A DNA stretch of 64,000 nt. It comes from Microcaldota archaeon. GTDB lineage: Archaea > Micrarchaeota > Micrarchaeia > Anstonellales > JAHKLY01. The stretch lies in NCBI GenBank assembly GCA_020854825.1, contig JAHKLY010000002.1, positions 175,485 through 239,484 of the forward strand. Reading direction: 5' to 3'. Of the stretch, positions 47,043 to 57,239 are shown in pieces. The notes beneath the pieces were generated by a model. It was not told the origin of the DNA. It searched no databases and saw only the letters and a list, made by a program, of their open reading frames with translations. The position numbers and the translations under genes were made by a program. Positions within the stretch are counted from its first letter, which is position 1. The number at the start of each line of letters is the position of its first letter.

Positions 47043-47750
47043 TTATTTTTTAAACTTAAAATAAACTCTTCTATTATTTTTTCCTTTGTTTTTTAATTCA
47101 ATTATTTCTATTTTTGGAACTTCTTTAAGATTTTTTACATGACAGCCACCATCTGCTTGTGTATCTATTTCCCCTATTTTTACAATTCTTAATTCTTTAA
47201 CTGCAGGAGGTAAAACACTTGCTAATTTAACCATGCCTGGTAATTGTAACGCTTCTTCTCTAGGCATATAAAAAACAGAAACAGGTATATCAATTCCAAA
47301 ATACGAATTAACTTTTTCTACCTGTTTTTCTAAAATTTCTCTATTAAAATCTTCAAGATCAAAATCAAATCTAGTTTTATCTAAATCTATCTGATTTCCA
47401 GTTATCAACGCACCAGTATCAGTATTTAACGTTCCTGCTAAAACATGGGCAGCTGTATGATATTGCATTAACGTATATCTTCTATCCCAATCAATAGCGC
47501 ATTTAATATTATCTCCTTTTTGTAATCCTTCTCTATTAACATAATGGATTATTCTCCCATCCTCTTTAATAACTTTTAAAACAATAAATTCTTCTCCTAA
47601 TTTAAGAAATTTTCCAATATCACAAGGCAATCCTCCTCCTTGTGGATAAAACACAGTTTGATTTAATACAATTTTGCAATTATCTACCTCTTCAATAATC
47701 GATTCGCATTCTTTCATATAAGAGTCATTCATATACAATAACTTAGTCAT
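47043..47750 (-). CDS. AlaX-type alanyl-tRNA editing protein
   Basis: 235 residues. Editing motifs: QYHTAAHVLAG (HxxxH) and ADGGCHVKNLKEVP (Cys-x3-... zinc ligands), plus a Gly-rich FYPQGGGLPCDIG N-terminal domain. It hydrolyses Ser- or Gly-mischarged tRNA-Ala. ATG 47750 follows GGTGATTTTT. alaS lies nearby at 49170, though transcribed oppositely. Confidence 0.93.
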   Translation of the reverse strand: MTKLLYMNDSYMKECESIIEEVDNCKIVLNQTVFYPQGGGLPCDIGKFLKLGEEFIVLKVIKEDGRIIHYVNREGLQKGDNIKCAIDWDRRYTLMQYHTAAHVLAGTLNTDTGALITGNQIDLDKTRFDFDLEDFNREILEKQVEKVNSYFGIDIPVSVFYMPREEALQLPGMVKLASVLPPAVKELRIVKIGEIDTQADGGCHVKNLKEVPKIEIIELKNKGKNNRRVYFKFKK

Positions 47751-47825
47751 AAAAATCACCTAATAACAATTTATTCAAATACAATTAAAAAAGGTATTCA
47801 ATATAATATTAATGTTGGTGATATT

Positions 47826-49139
47826 GTGAAAGATTTTCATTTTCCTCCGGGAATTTTAGTAAAACAGCAGATTACAAATGCAATAGGCAATAATATGATT
47901 AAGCTTAAAGCAAAAAAGGAGATAATACATATAAATAGAGATGATGAAACAATAGGAGATTTTCTTCATTCAACACAAAATGAAATATCAAAAATTAAAA
48001 TTAAAAAAAATGAAAATGATATGGTAATAGACCAAAAACAAATCCAACCTGCATCATTAGATTTAACTTTAAGCAACACTGTTTATCACCTACCCTTTAC
48101 ATTTTTAGATTATAGAAGAAACGTTAGCGAGATTATTGAAAAATTTTCAGATATATATTTTGATATCTCAAATGGAAACAAAACTATTTTACATAAAAAT
48201 CAAACATATATTATACCTTTAAATGAAGAATTGGATTTAAATCATGATATTTATGCAAGGTGTAATCCAAAAAGTTCAACTGGAAGAATTGATGTATTTG
48301 TAAGAACTATTGTAGATAAAGGATTAGAATTTGATAAAATTCCTCCTGGATATAAAGGAAAATTATATTTATTGATAATCCCCCAATCTTTTGATATTAT
48401 AATAACTGAAAATATATCCTTAAATCAAATAAGATTTTGTAAAGAAAAATTAGATGAAAATATAATACAAGATAGATCTATGGAAACAATAAGTAGAAAA
48501 TTAGGTATCGCATATGAAAATGACGAATTAGCATTGGGTGAACGACATTTCAATAAAAATGATGGGTCAATACGATTAGGAGTTAAATTAAAAGGAATAG
48601 GAGATTCAAAAATCATTGGTTTTAAAACAAAAAAAAATATAATGGACATAATGGATTTAACAAAAATAAATTATTATAACCCAGAAGATTTTTTTGATCC
48701 TATCTATGAAGAACAAATAAAAGAAAAACCCTTAGTATTAAATCATGGAGAATTTTATCTATTAGCTTCTGATTTAAAAATAGGGATTCCTCCCCAATAC
48801 TGTGCAGAACTAAATAGTTATAATGAAGGATATGGAGAACACAGAAGTCATTATGCTGGATTTTTTGACCCTGGTTTTGGCTGGGCACTTGATCATAAAG
48901 GAAATAGGAATTTAAAAGGAAGTTATGTTGTATATGAAGTTAGATTAAACGGACCAAATGTCGCCTTATTCTCAGATAAAAATGGAAACAGCCAGAGTAA
49001 ATTTGTTAAACTTCAATTTTATAAAAACTCACAAATACCTGATGTTTTATATGGGGCAGATGTAGGCTCTAATTATCAAAATCAAGGATTAAATTTAGCT
49101 AAATATTTTAAAAAGAACTGGGAAGATAAATACAAATAA
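47826..49139 (+). CDS. Long-form dCTP deaminase (bacterial Dcd-type, PF06559-like)
   Basis: 437 residues made of two dUTPase-like repeats. First repeat: QPASLDLTLSNTVYHLP, ARCNPKSSTGRIDVF with the catalytic region, and GYKGKLYLLIIPQSF. Second: FYLLASDLKIGIPPQYCAEL, HYAGFFDPGFGW and YGADVGSNYQNQGLNLAKYF. This length and pattern match the bacterial two-domain deaminase rather than the ~200-residue archaeal Dcd. It makes dUTP from dCTP for dTTP synthesis. GTG start after GGTGATATT. Confidence 0.82.
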   Translation: MKDFHFPPGILVKQQITNAIGNNMIKLKAKKEIIHINRDDETIGDFLHSTQNEISKIKIKKNENDMVIDQKQIQPASLDLTLSNTVYHLPFTFLDYRRNVSEIIEKFSDIYFDISNGNKTILHKNQTYIIPLNEELDLNHDIYARCNPKSSTGRIDVFVRTIVDKGLEFDKIPPGYKGKLYLLIIPQSFDIIITENISLNQIRFCKEKLDENIIQDRSMETISRKLGIAYENDELALGERHFNKNDGSIRLGVKLKGIGDSKIIGFKTKKNIMDIMDLTKINYYNPEDFFDPIYEEQIKEKPLVLNHGEFYLLASDLKIGIPPQYCAELNSYNEGYGEHRSHYAGFFDPGFGWALDHKGNRNLKGSYVVYEVRLNGPNVALFSDKNGNSQSKFVKLQFYKNSQIPDVLYGADVGSNYQNQGLNLAKYFKKNWEDKYK

Positions 49140-49169
49140 TATAAAAAGATTCGCTTATTAAAAACATAT

Positions 49170-51827
49170 ATGATTCCTACAAAAAATGAACTTAGAAAAC
49201 AATTTTCAAAAGACTGGAAAAAACATTACAATTTAAAAGTTTTACATAAATATGGTTTTCAAAGACAACAATGTAAAAAATGCGGAAAAAATTTTTGGTC
49301 AAAACAAAAACAAGACCATTGCGAAGATCCATCTTGTATAGGTTATCAATTTGTGGGAAAGCCAACAGGAAAAAAACATTCATATATAGAAGCATGGAAA
49401 ACAATTGAAAAATATTTTACAAAAAACAAACATAAATCAATTTATACTTATCCTTCAGTAGCAAGATGGAGAGACGATTTATATTTTACAATTGCTTCTA
49501 TCTCTGATTTTCAACCTTATGTAGTAACAGGTGAAGTTAAACCTCCAGGAAATCCGTTAATAATACCCCAAGCATGTATACGATTTGGAGATTTATCAAA
49601 CGTAGGAGTAACAGGAAGACATATGACTTCTTTTACAATGATTGGTCAGCATGCATTTAATACAGATAAATTATTTTACTGGAAAGATGAAGCTTTAGAA
49701 CACGATATAAAACTGCTTAAAGAATTTGGAATTAAAGAAGAAGAAATTTCCTTTATAGAAGATGTTTGGATGGGAGGAGGAAATTTTGGACCTTGCATTG
49801 AATATTTTGTTAAAGGAATGGAAATTGGAAATTGTGTTTTTATGCAATATCAATTCTTACCAAATGGAGAATCTAAAGAACTAAAAACAAAAGTTATAGA
49901 TATGGGTGCAGGATTAGAAAGATTTGCATGGATAACACAAGGAACAGCTACAATTTATGAACCAACATATGAATTTGTTTTAGATAATATACTAAAAAAT
50001 GCAGGATTAAAAATTGATAAAAAATTAACAACTGCATTTTGGTCAAAAGCAGGCGGATTAGATATTGAAGAAGGAAAAATATCCCAAGAAAAAACAAAAA
50101 TAGCACAAGAATTAGGAATGAGTGAAAAAGAATTATTCAATCAAATAAAACCTTTACAATCTGCCTTTGCATGCACTGACCATCTAAAAACAATTTTATT
50201 TGCATCAACAGATGGTATGCTCCCAAGTAACGGCGGGGGGGGATATAACCTAAGAATGATTTTAAGAAGAACTTTTGGATTTAATGAAGAATTTAATTTA
50301 AATTTAGATTATGATAGAATATTTGAAGACCATGCTAAATTATTAAAACCACTATATCCACATTATTCTGAAGGAGTAATAACAGCACAAGAAGTTGTAA
50401 AAGAAGAATTAAAAAAATATAAAAACACAAAGGAAAAAGCACAAGGTAAATTAATAAATGTTATTTCAAAAGCTAAAAAACAAGGAGGGTTGCAATTAAG
50501 TGAATTAATTACATTATACGAAAGTGATGGAATACCCGTAGAATTAATACAAGAAATAGCAAAAAATAATAACTTAGATCTGGCCATTCCAGATAATTTT
50601 TATGACTATATAAAAAAGAAAGATGAAGAAATAGAAGAAAAATCCCAATATTGTGTAGATAATTTTTGTCAGACAAAATCAGAATATTATAACAAAACCG
50701 AATGTACTTCAAAAGTAATCGGAATATTAAATGATTATATTATAACAGATAAGTCCTGTTTTTATCCAGAAAGTGGGGGGCAAGTAGGTGATATCGGCAC
50801 AATAAACAATGAAGAAATATTAGAAACAATAAAACAAAAAGGAGTTATATTACACAAAGTTAAAAACCCAAATAAATTCAAAAAAGGAGATAAAGTTAAA
50901 TTAAAAATAAATGAAATAAGAAGAAAACAAATTTCAATGCATCACACAGGAGCACATTTGCTTAATGCTGCTACAAGAAATATTTTAGGAAGACATGTTT
51001 GGCAGGCAGGCTCATATAAAAATGAATATAAAGGACAATTAGATTTAACACATTATAAAAGAATTACACAAGAAGAATTAGATAAAATTGAATTAAAAGT
51101 AAATGAATATATAAGACAAAATTTACTAATAAAAACTGAAGAATTAGAAAGGAACAAAGCAGAAGAACAATATGGAATGAGAATATATCAAGGAGGTGCT
51201 GTTCCTGGAAGTAAATTAAGAATTGTGTCTATAGGAGATATAGATCATGAAGCATGCGGAGGAACACATTCAACATTCAAACAAACAGGTGAATTTGGAG
51301 TATTTAAAATAATAAAAAGAGAAGGAGTAAAAGATGGAATAGAAAGAATTTCATTTAAATGTGGAGATTCAGCAATAAAATATATCCAAGAAAAAGAAGA
51401 CTTAATAAGAAAAACTGCAGAAATAATTTCTGTACCTGAAGATAAGTTAAAATTAAGTATTGAAAACTTATTTGAAGATTGGAAACAAAGAGGAAAAGTA
51501 TTAATTTCGTTAAGACAAGAATTTGCAAAAAGAGAAGTTGATAGACTTGAAAAAATTCATGAACAAAAGAAAAAAATTATAATTAGGTCAATAAATGCAA
51601 ATATTGAAACTTTAAAAGAGATTGGCGCTGAAATAACAAACAGAGATAGTGAAATGGCAGTTATTTTAGTAAATAAAACAAATAACATAGTTTGCGCAGT
51701 AGGCAAAAAATCAAAACAAAGCGCTAAAGACATTTTAGGAAACACATGTAAACAATACGGAGGTTCTGGAGGTGGAAGTATAAAAATAGCCTTCGGAAAA
51801 ACAACAAAAATCATAAAAAAGGATTAA
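49170..51827 (+). CDS. alaS: Alanyl-tRNA synthetase, archaeal type
   Basis: 885 residues. The N-terminal insertion with zinc-binding CKKCGKNFWS and CEDPSC is archaeal type. Catalytic core (VARWRDDLYFTIASISDF), editing domain HHTGAHLLNAA and EACGGTHSTF, and C-terminal DHHA1 domain ending CKQYGGSGGGSIKIA. The start has no ribosome binding site and appears leaderless or nearly so. Its stop overlaps the convergent gene at 51824 by 4 bp. Confidence 0.97.
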   Translation: MIPTKNELRKQFSKDWKKHYNLKVLHKYGFQRQQCKKCGKNFWSKQKQDHCEDPSCIGYQFVGKPTGKKHSYIEAWKTIEKYFTKNKHKSIYTYPSVARWRDDLYFTIASISDFQPYVVTGEVKPPGNPLIIPQACIRFGDLSNVGVTGRHMTSFTMIGQHAFNTDKLFYWKDEALEHDIKLLKEFGIKEEEISFIEDVWMGGGNFGPCIEYFVKGMEIGNCVFMQYQFLPNGESKELKTKVIDMGAGLERFAWITQGTATIYEPTYEFVLDNILKNAGLKIDKKLTTAFWSKAGGLDIEEGKISQEKTKIAQELGMSEKELFNQIKPLQSAFACTDHLKTILFASTDGMLPSNGGGGYNLRMILRRTFGFNEEFNLNLDYDRIFEDHAKLLKPLYPHYSEGVITAQEVVKEELKKYKNTKEKAQGKLINVISKAKKQGGLQLSELITLYESDGIPVELIQEIAKNNNLDLAIPDNFYDYIKKKDEEIEEKSQYCVDNFCQTKSEYYNKTECTSKVIGILNDYIITDKSCFYPESGGQVGDIGTINNEEILETIKQKGVILHKVKNPNKFKKGDKVKLKINEIRRKQISMHHTGAHLLNAATRNILGRHVWQAGSYKNEYKGQLDLTHYKRITQEELDKIELKVNEYIRQNLLIKTEELERNKAEEQYGMRIYQGGAVPGSKLRIVSIGDIDHEACGGTHSTFKQTGEFGVFKIIKREGVKDGIERISFKCGDSAIKYIQEKEDLIRKTAEIISVPEDKLKLSIENLFEDWKQRGKVLISLRQEFAKREVDRLEKIHEQKKKIIIRSINANIETLKEIGAEITNRDSEMAVILVNKTNNIVCAVGKKSKQSAKDILGNTCKQYGGSGGGSIKIAFGKTTKIIKKD

Positions 51828-52534
51828 AAATTAATAAATACAAATCTAACTTCTGATGAGGGGGGTCTATCAGTATAAATTGCATCTGCATCTGAAAACA
51901 TACCTCTTTGAATCCAAGTTATCATTTTTCGTGGAGATCTAATAAAAACACGTTTTTTCCCAGGAAATATTTTTGATCCATTGTTATGTCCTAATGGACA
52001 ATATACTCTTTTATCTACTCTTTCATATGTATTTTCTATAGGTATAACAAATGAAACTATGCCTTTTGGATCACATATAATTTCAAAAATATTATTTTCA
52101 CATTTTAAAACCGAATAATAACGAGGATGACAAAATACTGCTGTATCTGGTGTGTTTAAACAAGATTTAGGTACTCTTAACATATATTTAACATTAGTAA
52201 ACTCATCTGTGTATTCAAAATATTCGGACAATTTTTTTCCTTTATCAGGATAGGCTATCAAAGTTCCAGTCCCAACAGTACAAGGATTTCCAAATACTTT
52301 TTGTAATTCAATATTAGGAGTACCCCACGCTGTTATTAGATGACTATCAAAAATAGGATTAGGGGGATTTTGTAATTTTAAGTCTTGAGCTATCAATACC
52401 CCTTCTATTTGGGGTCCTTTAGGTCTATCATTCATAATCTGGAACGTCTCCCGTTTTCCATCTCGTGTTATTGCGCTTTCACTAATTATTTCTCCATATT
52501 TTGGATGATATACTCTAGAAACCATATTATTCAT
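51824..52534 (-). CDS. Conserved-looking protein of unknown function
   Basis: 236 residues from ATG 52534. The start is set there because TTTATAAA (52557-52564) lies ~25 bp upstream and would fall inside a longer frame, so the mRNA is probably leaderless. Features: ESAITRDGKRETFQIMNDR, GTGTLIAYPDKGKK, CHPRYYSVLKC and a basic C-terminus (GKKRVFIRSPRKMITW). No signal or membrane segment. Not recognised. Confidence 0.65.
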   Translation of the reverse strand: MNNMVSRVYHPKYGEIISESAITRDGKRETFQIMNDRPKGPQIEGVLIAQDLKLQNPPNPIFDSHLITAWGTPNIELQKVFGNPCTVGTGTLIAYPDKGKKLSEYFEYTDEFTNVKYMLRVPKSCLNTPDTAVFCHPRYYSVLKCENNIFEIICDPKGIVSFVIPIENTYERVDKRVYCPLGHNNGSKIFPGKKRVFIRSPRKMITWIQRGMFSDADAIYTDRPPSSEVRFVFINF

Positions 52535-52578
52535 ATTAATCTTAATGTTGTCTGAGTTTATAAACATTGTTAATCGGT

Positions 52579-53091
52579 TTAATAATTAAGAACATACATT
52601 CCAAGATATGCAAGGAGTATAAAACGAAATGTTTTACCTAAAATCGCAGCTATTAAAAATTTCCATATATTCATATGCATTGCTCCTGCTGTTATCCCTA
52701 TAATATCAAAAACTGGGTTTGGTAAAAATGAAAATACAAATACTGCTAAACACCCGTATTTATTGACATACTCTGAATATTGTTTTGCCTTTTTTTCTTT
52801 ATTTAGTAAATGTGTTCCTCCTTTTCCTAAATAATATCCTGTTAATTCACCTATCCCACCCCCTAATCCTGCCATTATACCTAAAATAATTGGATTATAA
52901 CTTTTAGACATAATAAAAACAACTGCCCAAGAAGGAATAGGAAAAATAATCGTTGCACTCCCTATTAAAGAAATTACAAATGCACCCATATAACCAAATG
53001 ATTCAAAAAACGGGAGGTATTCAATTAATAAAAAAGCAATAATAGAAATTAAAATAACCAATCCAATGCTTAAAATGGGTTTCTTATCCAA
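52579..53091 (-). CDS. VTT/DedA-like membrane protein
   Basis: 170 residues, 4-5 membrane helices. Signatures of the VTT (SNARE-associated/DedA) family: GSATIIFPIPSW, GGGIGELTGYYLGKGG and FVFSFLPNPVFDIIGITAGAMHM. DedA-type proteins move lipids or maintain envelope; the substrate here is unknown. The start is 9 bp downstream of the end of the zinc-ribbon gene. Confidence 0.85.
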   Translation of the reverse strand: MDKKPILSIGLVILISIIAFLLIEYLPFFESFGYMGAFVISLIGSATIIFPIPSWAVVFIMSKSYNPIILGIMAGLGGGIGELTGYYLGKGGTHLLNKEKKAKQYSEYVNKYGCLAVFVFSFLPNPVFDIIGITAGAMHMNIWKFLIAAILGKTFRFILLAYLGMYVLNY

Positions 53092-53100
53092 ACTCTTCCC

Positions 53101-53682
53101 TCATCTAAATAAACATCCACATTTATTGCACTTTTCAGCATTAGAAGGATTTGTTGCACCACATTCTGGACAAATGCGTGATTTTTCTTTATCTTCGAGT
53201 GTCTCTTGTTTACCAAATTCTCTTGGTCTTGGTTTAGCATCTTGTAAACCAAAAGATTTTCCTTCATTATCATAAACAACTAATTTTTCACGTTTTAATT
53301 TTTCAATAATTAAAGAGATAATTATCATAAATTCCTCTAAATCAACTTCATGTTGAATGGATGTTTTATAAGATTTCTCTAATAAATTAACTAAACTTCT
53401 TAAAAAAGCAGCATCTAATTCTACTCCTTTTTCCTCTTTTTTTGAAGCATCTTTTAATTTTTCACTTAAGATTAATTGAGTCATAGATAATTCTTTATGT
53501 ATTTTTCTAAGTTCCTTAGATTCTTCTTTAATTTTTATCTGAAATTCAATAGCTAGATTTGCTATCGTCCCCCATGATAATTCAGCCAAATTTTCTTTAA
53601 ATCCAGGGGGTAACTTATCTTTATATTTATGAATCAATTCTTGAGTATCAATATCTTCCTTATATCCGACTGTTTGTTTCAT
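53101..53682 (-). CDS. Helical protein with a C-terminal zinc ribbon
   Basis: 193 residues. A helical region of ~140 residues (repeating LSEKLKD, ESKELRKIHKEL) precedes a zinc ribbon CPECGATNPSNAEKCNKCG (four Cys) at the C-terminus. A TATA-like ACATATATAAATG ends ~23 bp upstream of the ATG, fitting a leaderless start. Possible nucleic-acid or ribosome association; not recognised. Confidence 0.7.
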   Translation of the reverse strand: MKQTVGYKEDIDTQELIHKYKDKLPPGFKENLAELSWGTIANLAIEFQIKIKEESKELRKIHKELSMTQLILSEKLKDASKKEEKGVELDAAFLRSLVNLLEKSYKTSIQHEVDLEEFMIIISLIIEKLKREKLVVYDNEGKSFGLQDAKPRPREFGKQETLEDKEKSRICPECGATNPSNAEKCNKCGCLFR

Positions 53683-53717
53683 ATCTTCATATTCAACATA
53701 GACATTTATATATGTTT

Positions 53718-55046
53718 TTATCTCTTCTTACTTTTATGTTTTGAAATTACTTTTTGGATTTTCTCTGCCTTAAAATCTTTTTTAACAAAAAGATATGATA
53801 AAATATATCCTAATATAACAACTCCTGCACCAAATAGAAGTATTGAACCTTCCATTTGAAGTATCAATACAAAACAGGATATTGCGCCCAAGAATGATAA
53901 AACTGGAAACTTTCCAATATTAATAGGAGTTTTGAACTTTCTTTTAAGTTTAATATTCTTATATCTTAAAACAATTGCAGATATATTTATAACAAAAAAG
54001 GTTGATAAAATTGTTACATTTGTCATATTTGCAACTGTTCCTATGTTTCCAATTGTAACAAAAATAATAGATGCTAACAACAATAAAATTATTGCAACCC
54101 AAGGTGTTTGTCTAACACTATGTAATTTTCCGACTATTTTTGGTAATACATTTCCTCTTGCCATCCCATACATCATTCTAGAACCTGCTAATAAAATTAA
54201 TAAAACTGTATTTGCTGTTGCAAATAATGCAATAGCACCTAATAACATAAAAGCATTATTCCCTAAAGAAACAGAAGCTACTTCAGCTAATGGTGCACTA
54301 GATTGAGATAATGCTTCCCACCCCATCACACTCACAGATGCAATTCCTACTAAAATGTATAATACTGTTGAAATTATTATTGACATAACAATAGCATTGG
54401 GTACAGAATGTGTTGGATTTTTTACTTCCTCTGCCATATTGGCCATATCTTCAAAACCGATATATGCAAAAAATACTAAAGCTCCTGCTGCTAATACGCC
54501 AGCAAAACCTAATTCTGGTGGAAGTTCAAAATAATCCACAGAACCAAAATATGGAATTCCTAAAAATATTATAATTATTAATCCTATAATCTCAATAATT
54601 GCACAGATTATGGCAAACCATGCTGATTCTTTTATTCCATAAAAAAGTATAAATGATAAAAATATCAATGCTCCGATTGCAGTTAAAATTATGGGCGTAT
54701 TAAAAAAAGCACTAAAATATCCAGCAAAACCCAATGAAACTGCTGCTGCAGAGATAATTGGAGTTACTAATAACAGCCAACCTATTATAAATGCTAATCG
54801 TTTGTTAAATGCTTTTTCAGTAAAAACAAATTCTGCTCCTGCTTTTGGAAATAAAGATGCTAACTCTGCATAACTTAAACCAGTTAAAGACGCGACTACT
54901 GCTGCAACAATAAATGACAACCAAACCATATTTCCAGATAATCCTGCTGCTTCACCAATAAGTACATAAATCCCTGCACCTAATATGATACCTACTCCTA
55001 CTAATGTTAATTCCCAAAAACTTAATGCTCTTTTTAATGTTACCAT
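53718..55046 (-). CDS. APC-superfamily amino-acid permease, copy 1
   Basis: 442 residues, 12 predicted membrane helices. N-terminal consensus LTLVGVGIILGAGIYVLIGEAAG (substrate-binding GAGIY) and the FFAYIGFEDMANMAEE segment. Substrate unknown. It is a close paralogue of the adjacent gene: several DNA stretches of 45-60 bp are identical between them. Confidence 0.9.
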   Translation of the reverse strand: MVTLKRALSFWELTLVGVGIILGAGIYVLIGEAAGLSGNMVWLSFIVAAVVASLTGLSYAELASLFPKAGAEFVFTEKAFNKRLAFIIGWLLLVTPIISAAAVSLGFAGYFSAFFNTPIILTAIGALIFLSFILFYGIKESAWFAIICAIIEIIGLIIIIFLGIPYFGSVDYFELPPELGFAGVLAAGALVFFAYIGFEDMANMAEEVKNPTHSVPNAIVMSIIISTVLYILVGIASVSVMGWEALSQSSAPLAEVASVSLGNNAFMLLGAIALFATANTVLLILLAGSRMMYGMARGNVLPKIVGKLHSVRQTPWVAIILLLLASIIFVTIGNIGTVANMTNVTILSTFFVINISAIVLRYKNIKLKRKFKTPINIGKFPVLSFLGAISCFVLILQMEGSILLFGAGVVILGYILSYLFVKKDFKAEKIQKVISKHKSKKR

Positions 55047-55079
55047 AAAAATATAATAAACCTAAATTTTAAAAAGGTA

Positions 55080-56432
55080 TTATTTTTTTTTCTTACGCTT
55101 TTTATATACTTTTTTATGGTTTCTAGTATGTATTTTTTCTTGAATCACAACTGGTTTTATATTATCTTTAACAAAAATGTAAGATAATAAAAATCCTATT
55201 ATAATTATACTAGAACCAAAAAGTATTACTTCAAATTCCATTTGAATAATTAATAATACACAAGTTAAAGCTCCAAAAAAAGGTATTATGGGAAACTTAC
55301 CTATACTTAAAGGAATTTTAAAATTACGATGAATACCTGGTAATTTGTACCTTAAAATTATTGCAGAACAATTGACAATAAAGAAAGAAGCTAAAATAGC
55401 AATATTTGTCATATTTGCAACTATTCCTATTTTTCCAATCAAAACAAAAATTGAAGAACATATCAATAAAATTATAATTGCAACCCAAGGGGTTTTCCAC
55501 TTTGGATGTAATTTTGCTAATACAATAGGTAGTCCATTTCCTTCAGCCATTCCATAAGTTAATCTTGAAGCTGCTAATAAAATTAATAAAATAGTACTTG
55601 TAGTTGCAAAAAGAGCAACAAAACCTAATATCAAAAACGCATTACTTCCTAATGATTCTGCTGCAACATCTGCTAATGGTGCACTAGATTGAGATAATGC
55701 TTCCCACCCCATCACACTTACCGAAGATATTGCTACAAGAATATACAATACTGTAGAAATTACAATTGCAATTATTGTAGCTTCTGGAACAACAACTTTA
55801 GGATTTTTTGTTTCTTCTCCCATATTAATCATAGTATCAAAACCGATGTATGCAAAAAATACTAAAGAAGCAGCTGACAAAACTCCAGCAAATCCCAATT
55901 CAGGAACCATTTCAAAATAATTAATAGAATCAAAGTAGGGAATTCCAAATACAATAACTCCTAAAAGTCCTAATATTGTTATAATAGCACAAATTATTGC
56001 AAATCTCGCAGAGGTTTTTATTCCTAATATTTGAATAATTGATAAAACTATCAATGCTCCGATTGCAGTTAAAATTATAGGTGTATTAAAAAAAGCACTA
56101 AAATATCCAGCAAAACCTAATGCAACTGCTGATGCAGAAACAATACATGCAGTTATCAACAGCCAACCTATTATAAATGCTAATCGTTTGTTAAATGCTT
56201 TTTCAGTAAAAACAAATTCTGCTCCTGCTTTTGGGAATAAAGATGCTAACTCTGCATAACTTAAACCAGTTAAAGCTGCTACTACTCCTGCAATTATGAA
56301 TGACATCCATATCATATTTCCAGATAATCCTGCTGCTTCACCAATAAGTACATAAATCCCTGCACCTAATATGATACCTATTCCTGTTAATGTTAATTCC
56401 CATAATGTTAATTCACGTTTTAATTTTACCAT
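55080..56432 (-). CDS. APC-superfamily amino-acid permease, copy 2
   Basis: 450 residues, 12 helices, with GAGIYVLIGEAAG near residue 22 and FFAYIGFDTMINMGEE near 195. It lies 33 bp upstream of copy 1 in the same direction. The N-terminal halves are most alike; the tail is basic (KKVYKKRKKKK). Tandem duplication. Confidence 0.9.
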   Translation of the reverse strand: MVKLKRELTLWELTLTGIGIILGAGIYVLIGEAAGLSGNMIWMSFIIAGVVAALTGLSYAELASLFPKAGAEFVFTEKAFNKRLAFIIGWLLITACIVSASAVALGFAGYFSAFFNTPIILTAIGALIVLSIIQILGIKTSARFAIICAIITILGLLGVIVFGIPYFDSINYFEMVPELGFAGVLSAASLVFFAYIGFDTMINMGEETKNPKVVVPEATIIAIVISTVLYILVAISSVSVMGWEALSQSSAPLADVAAESLGSNAFLILGFVALFATTSTILLILLAASRLTYGMAEGNGLPIVLAKLHPKWKTPWVAIIILLICSSIFVLIGKIGIVANMTNIAILASFFIVNCSAIILRYKLPGIHRNFKIPLSIGKFPIIPFFGALTCVLLIIQMEFEVILFGSSIIIIGFLLSYIFVKDNIKPVVIQEKIHTRNHKKVYKKRKKKK

Positions 56433-56499
56433 CCTTATTTTTAAAATACTAAGATTTAAAAATGATGTGTTTTAATATTTCATAAAGGAGGATGATATT

Positions 56500-57189
56500 A
56501 TGAAAAAAATATTAGCTATGTTTGCTTTAGTTGCAGTACTATTATTTTTTATGGGGTGCACTGAAACAACAAAGAACACAGAAATTGCTCCAACAAATGG
56601 AGAAACACAAGAATCTACAACAGAATCTGTTGAAAAACCTTCCACAGACTCTAATTTATTCAAAGGATTTATAGATTGGGAACCTGGGATGTGGGTAGAA
56701 TGGAAATCTGACGATATGATTACAAAAATGGCAATTGTAGAAAAAAGTGAAGGAATTTTAAAATTCCAAAGTGAAACTGAAATAGAAGGTATGTCTTCAA
56801 TTTCACAAATATGGTACGATGAAAATACAATGGAATTAATAAAATATATTACAAAAACTGAAGGAATGGTAATATGTTTTGACGGACAAACAACTGAAGA
56901 ATCTGTAAAATTAGAGACAGATGAAGCATATTCTGGACAAGTACCAAATATGGGATATGGAACATATACAACTCCAACTGGTAAAACAGTAAATGTTGCT
57001 AAATTTACAACAACAGATGGGGAATATTGGGTTTCAGATGAAGTTCCATTTGGAATGGTTAAAATATCATTTGGAGATATAGATCAAATGCTATTAAATG
57101 ACTTTGGAACAATAGGTGCAGTAAATAAAATAACAAGCGAAGATATTGCAAACTGCCAAGATTTAGGTTCAATGTTCCCAACACAATAA
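56500..57189 (+). CDS. Lipoprotein of unknown function
   Basis: 229 residues. AAAGGAGGATGAT ribosome binding site. Lipobox FFMGC, then a ~25-residue Thr/Glu-rich linker and a beta-rich domain (GMWVEWKSDDMITKMAIVEKSE, two later cysteines at CFDGQ and NCQD). No family recognised. A T-run follows the stop. Confidence 0.75.
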   Translation: MKKILAMFALVAVLLFFMGCTETTKNTEIAPTNGETQESTTESVEKPSTDSNLFKGFIDWEPGMWVEWKSDDMITKMAIVEKSEGILKFQSETEIEGMSSISQIWYDENTMELIKYITKTEGMVICFDGQTTEESVKLETDEAYSGQVPNMGYGTYTTPTGKTVNVAKFTTTDGEYWVSDEVPFGMVKISFGDIDQMLLNDFGTIGAVNKITSEDIANCQDLGSMFPTQ

Positions 57190-57239
57190 CTTTCTTCTTT
57201 TTTTTATTTTTTTAAAATTAGATATATATTAAAAATAAA

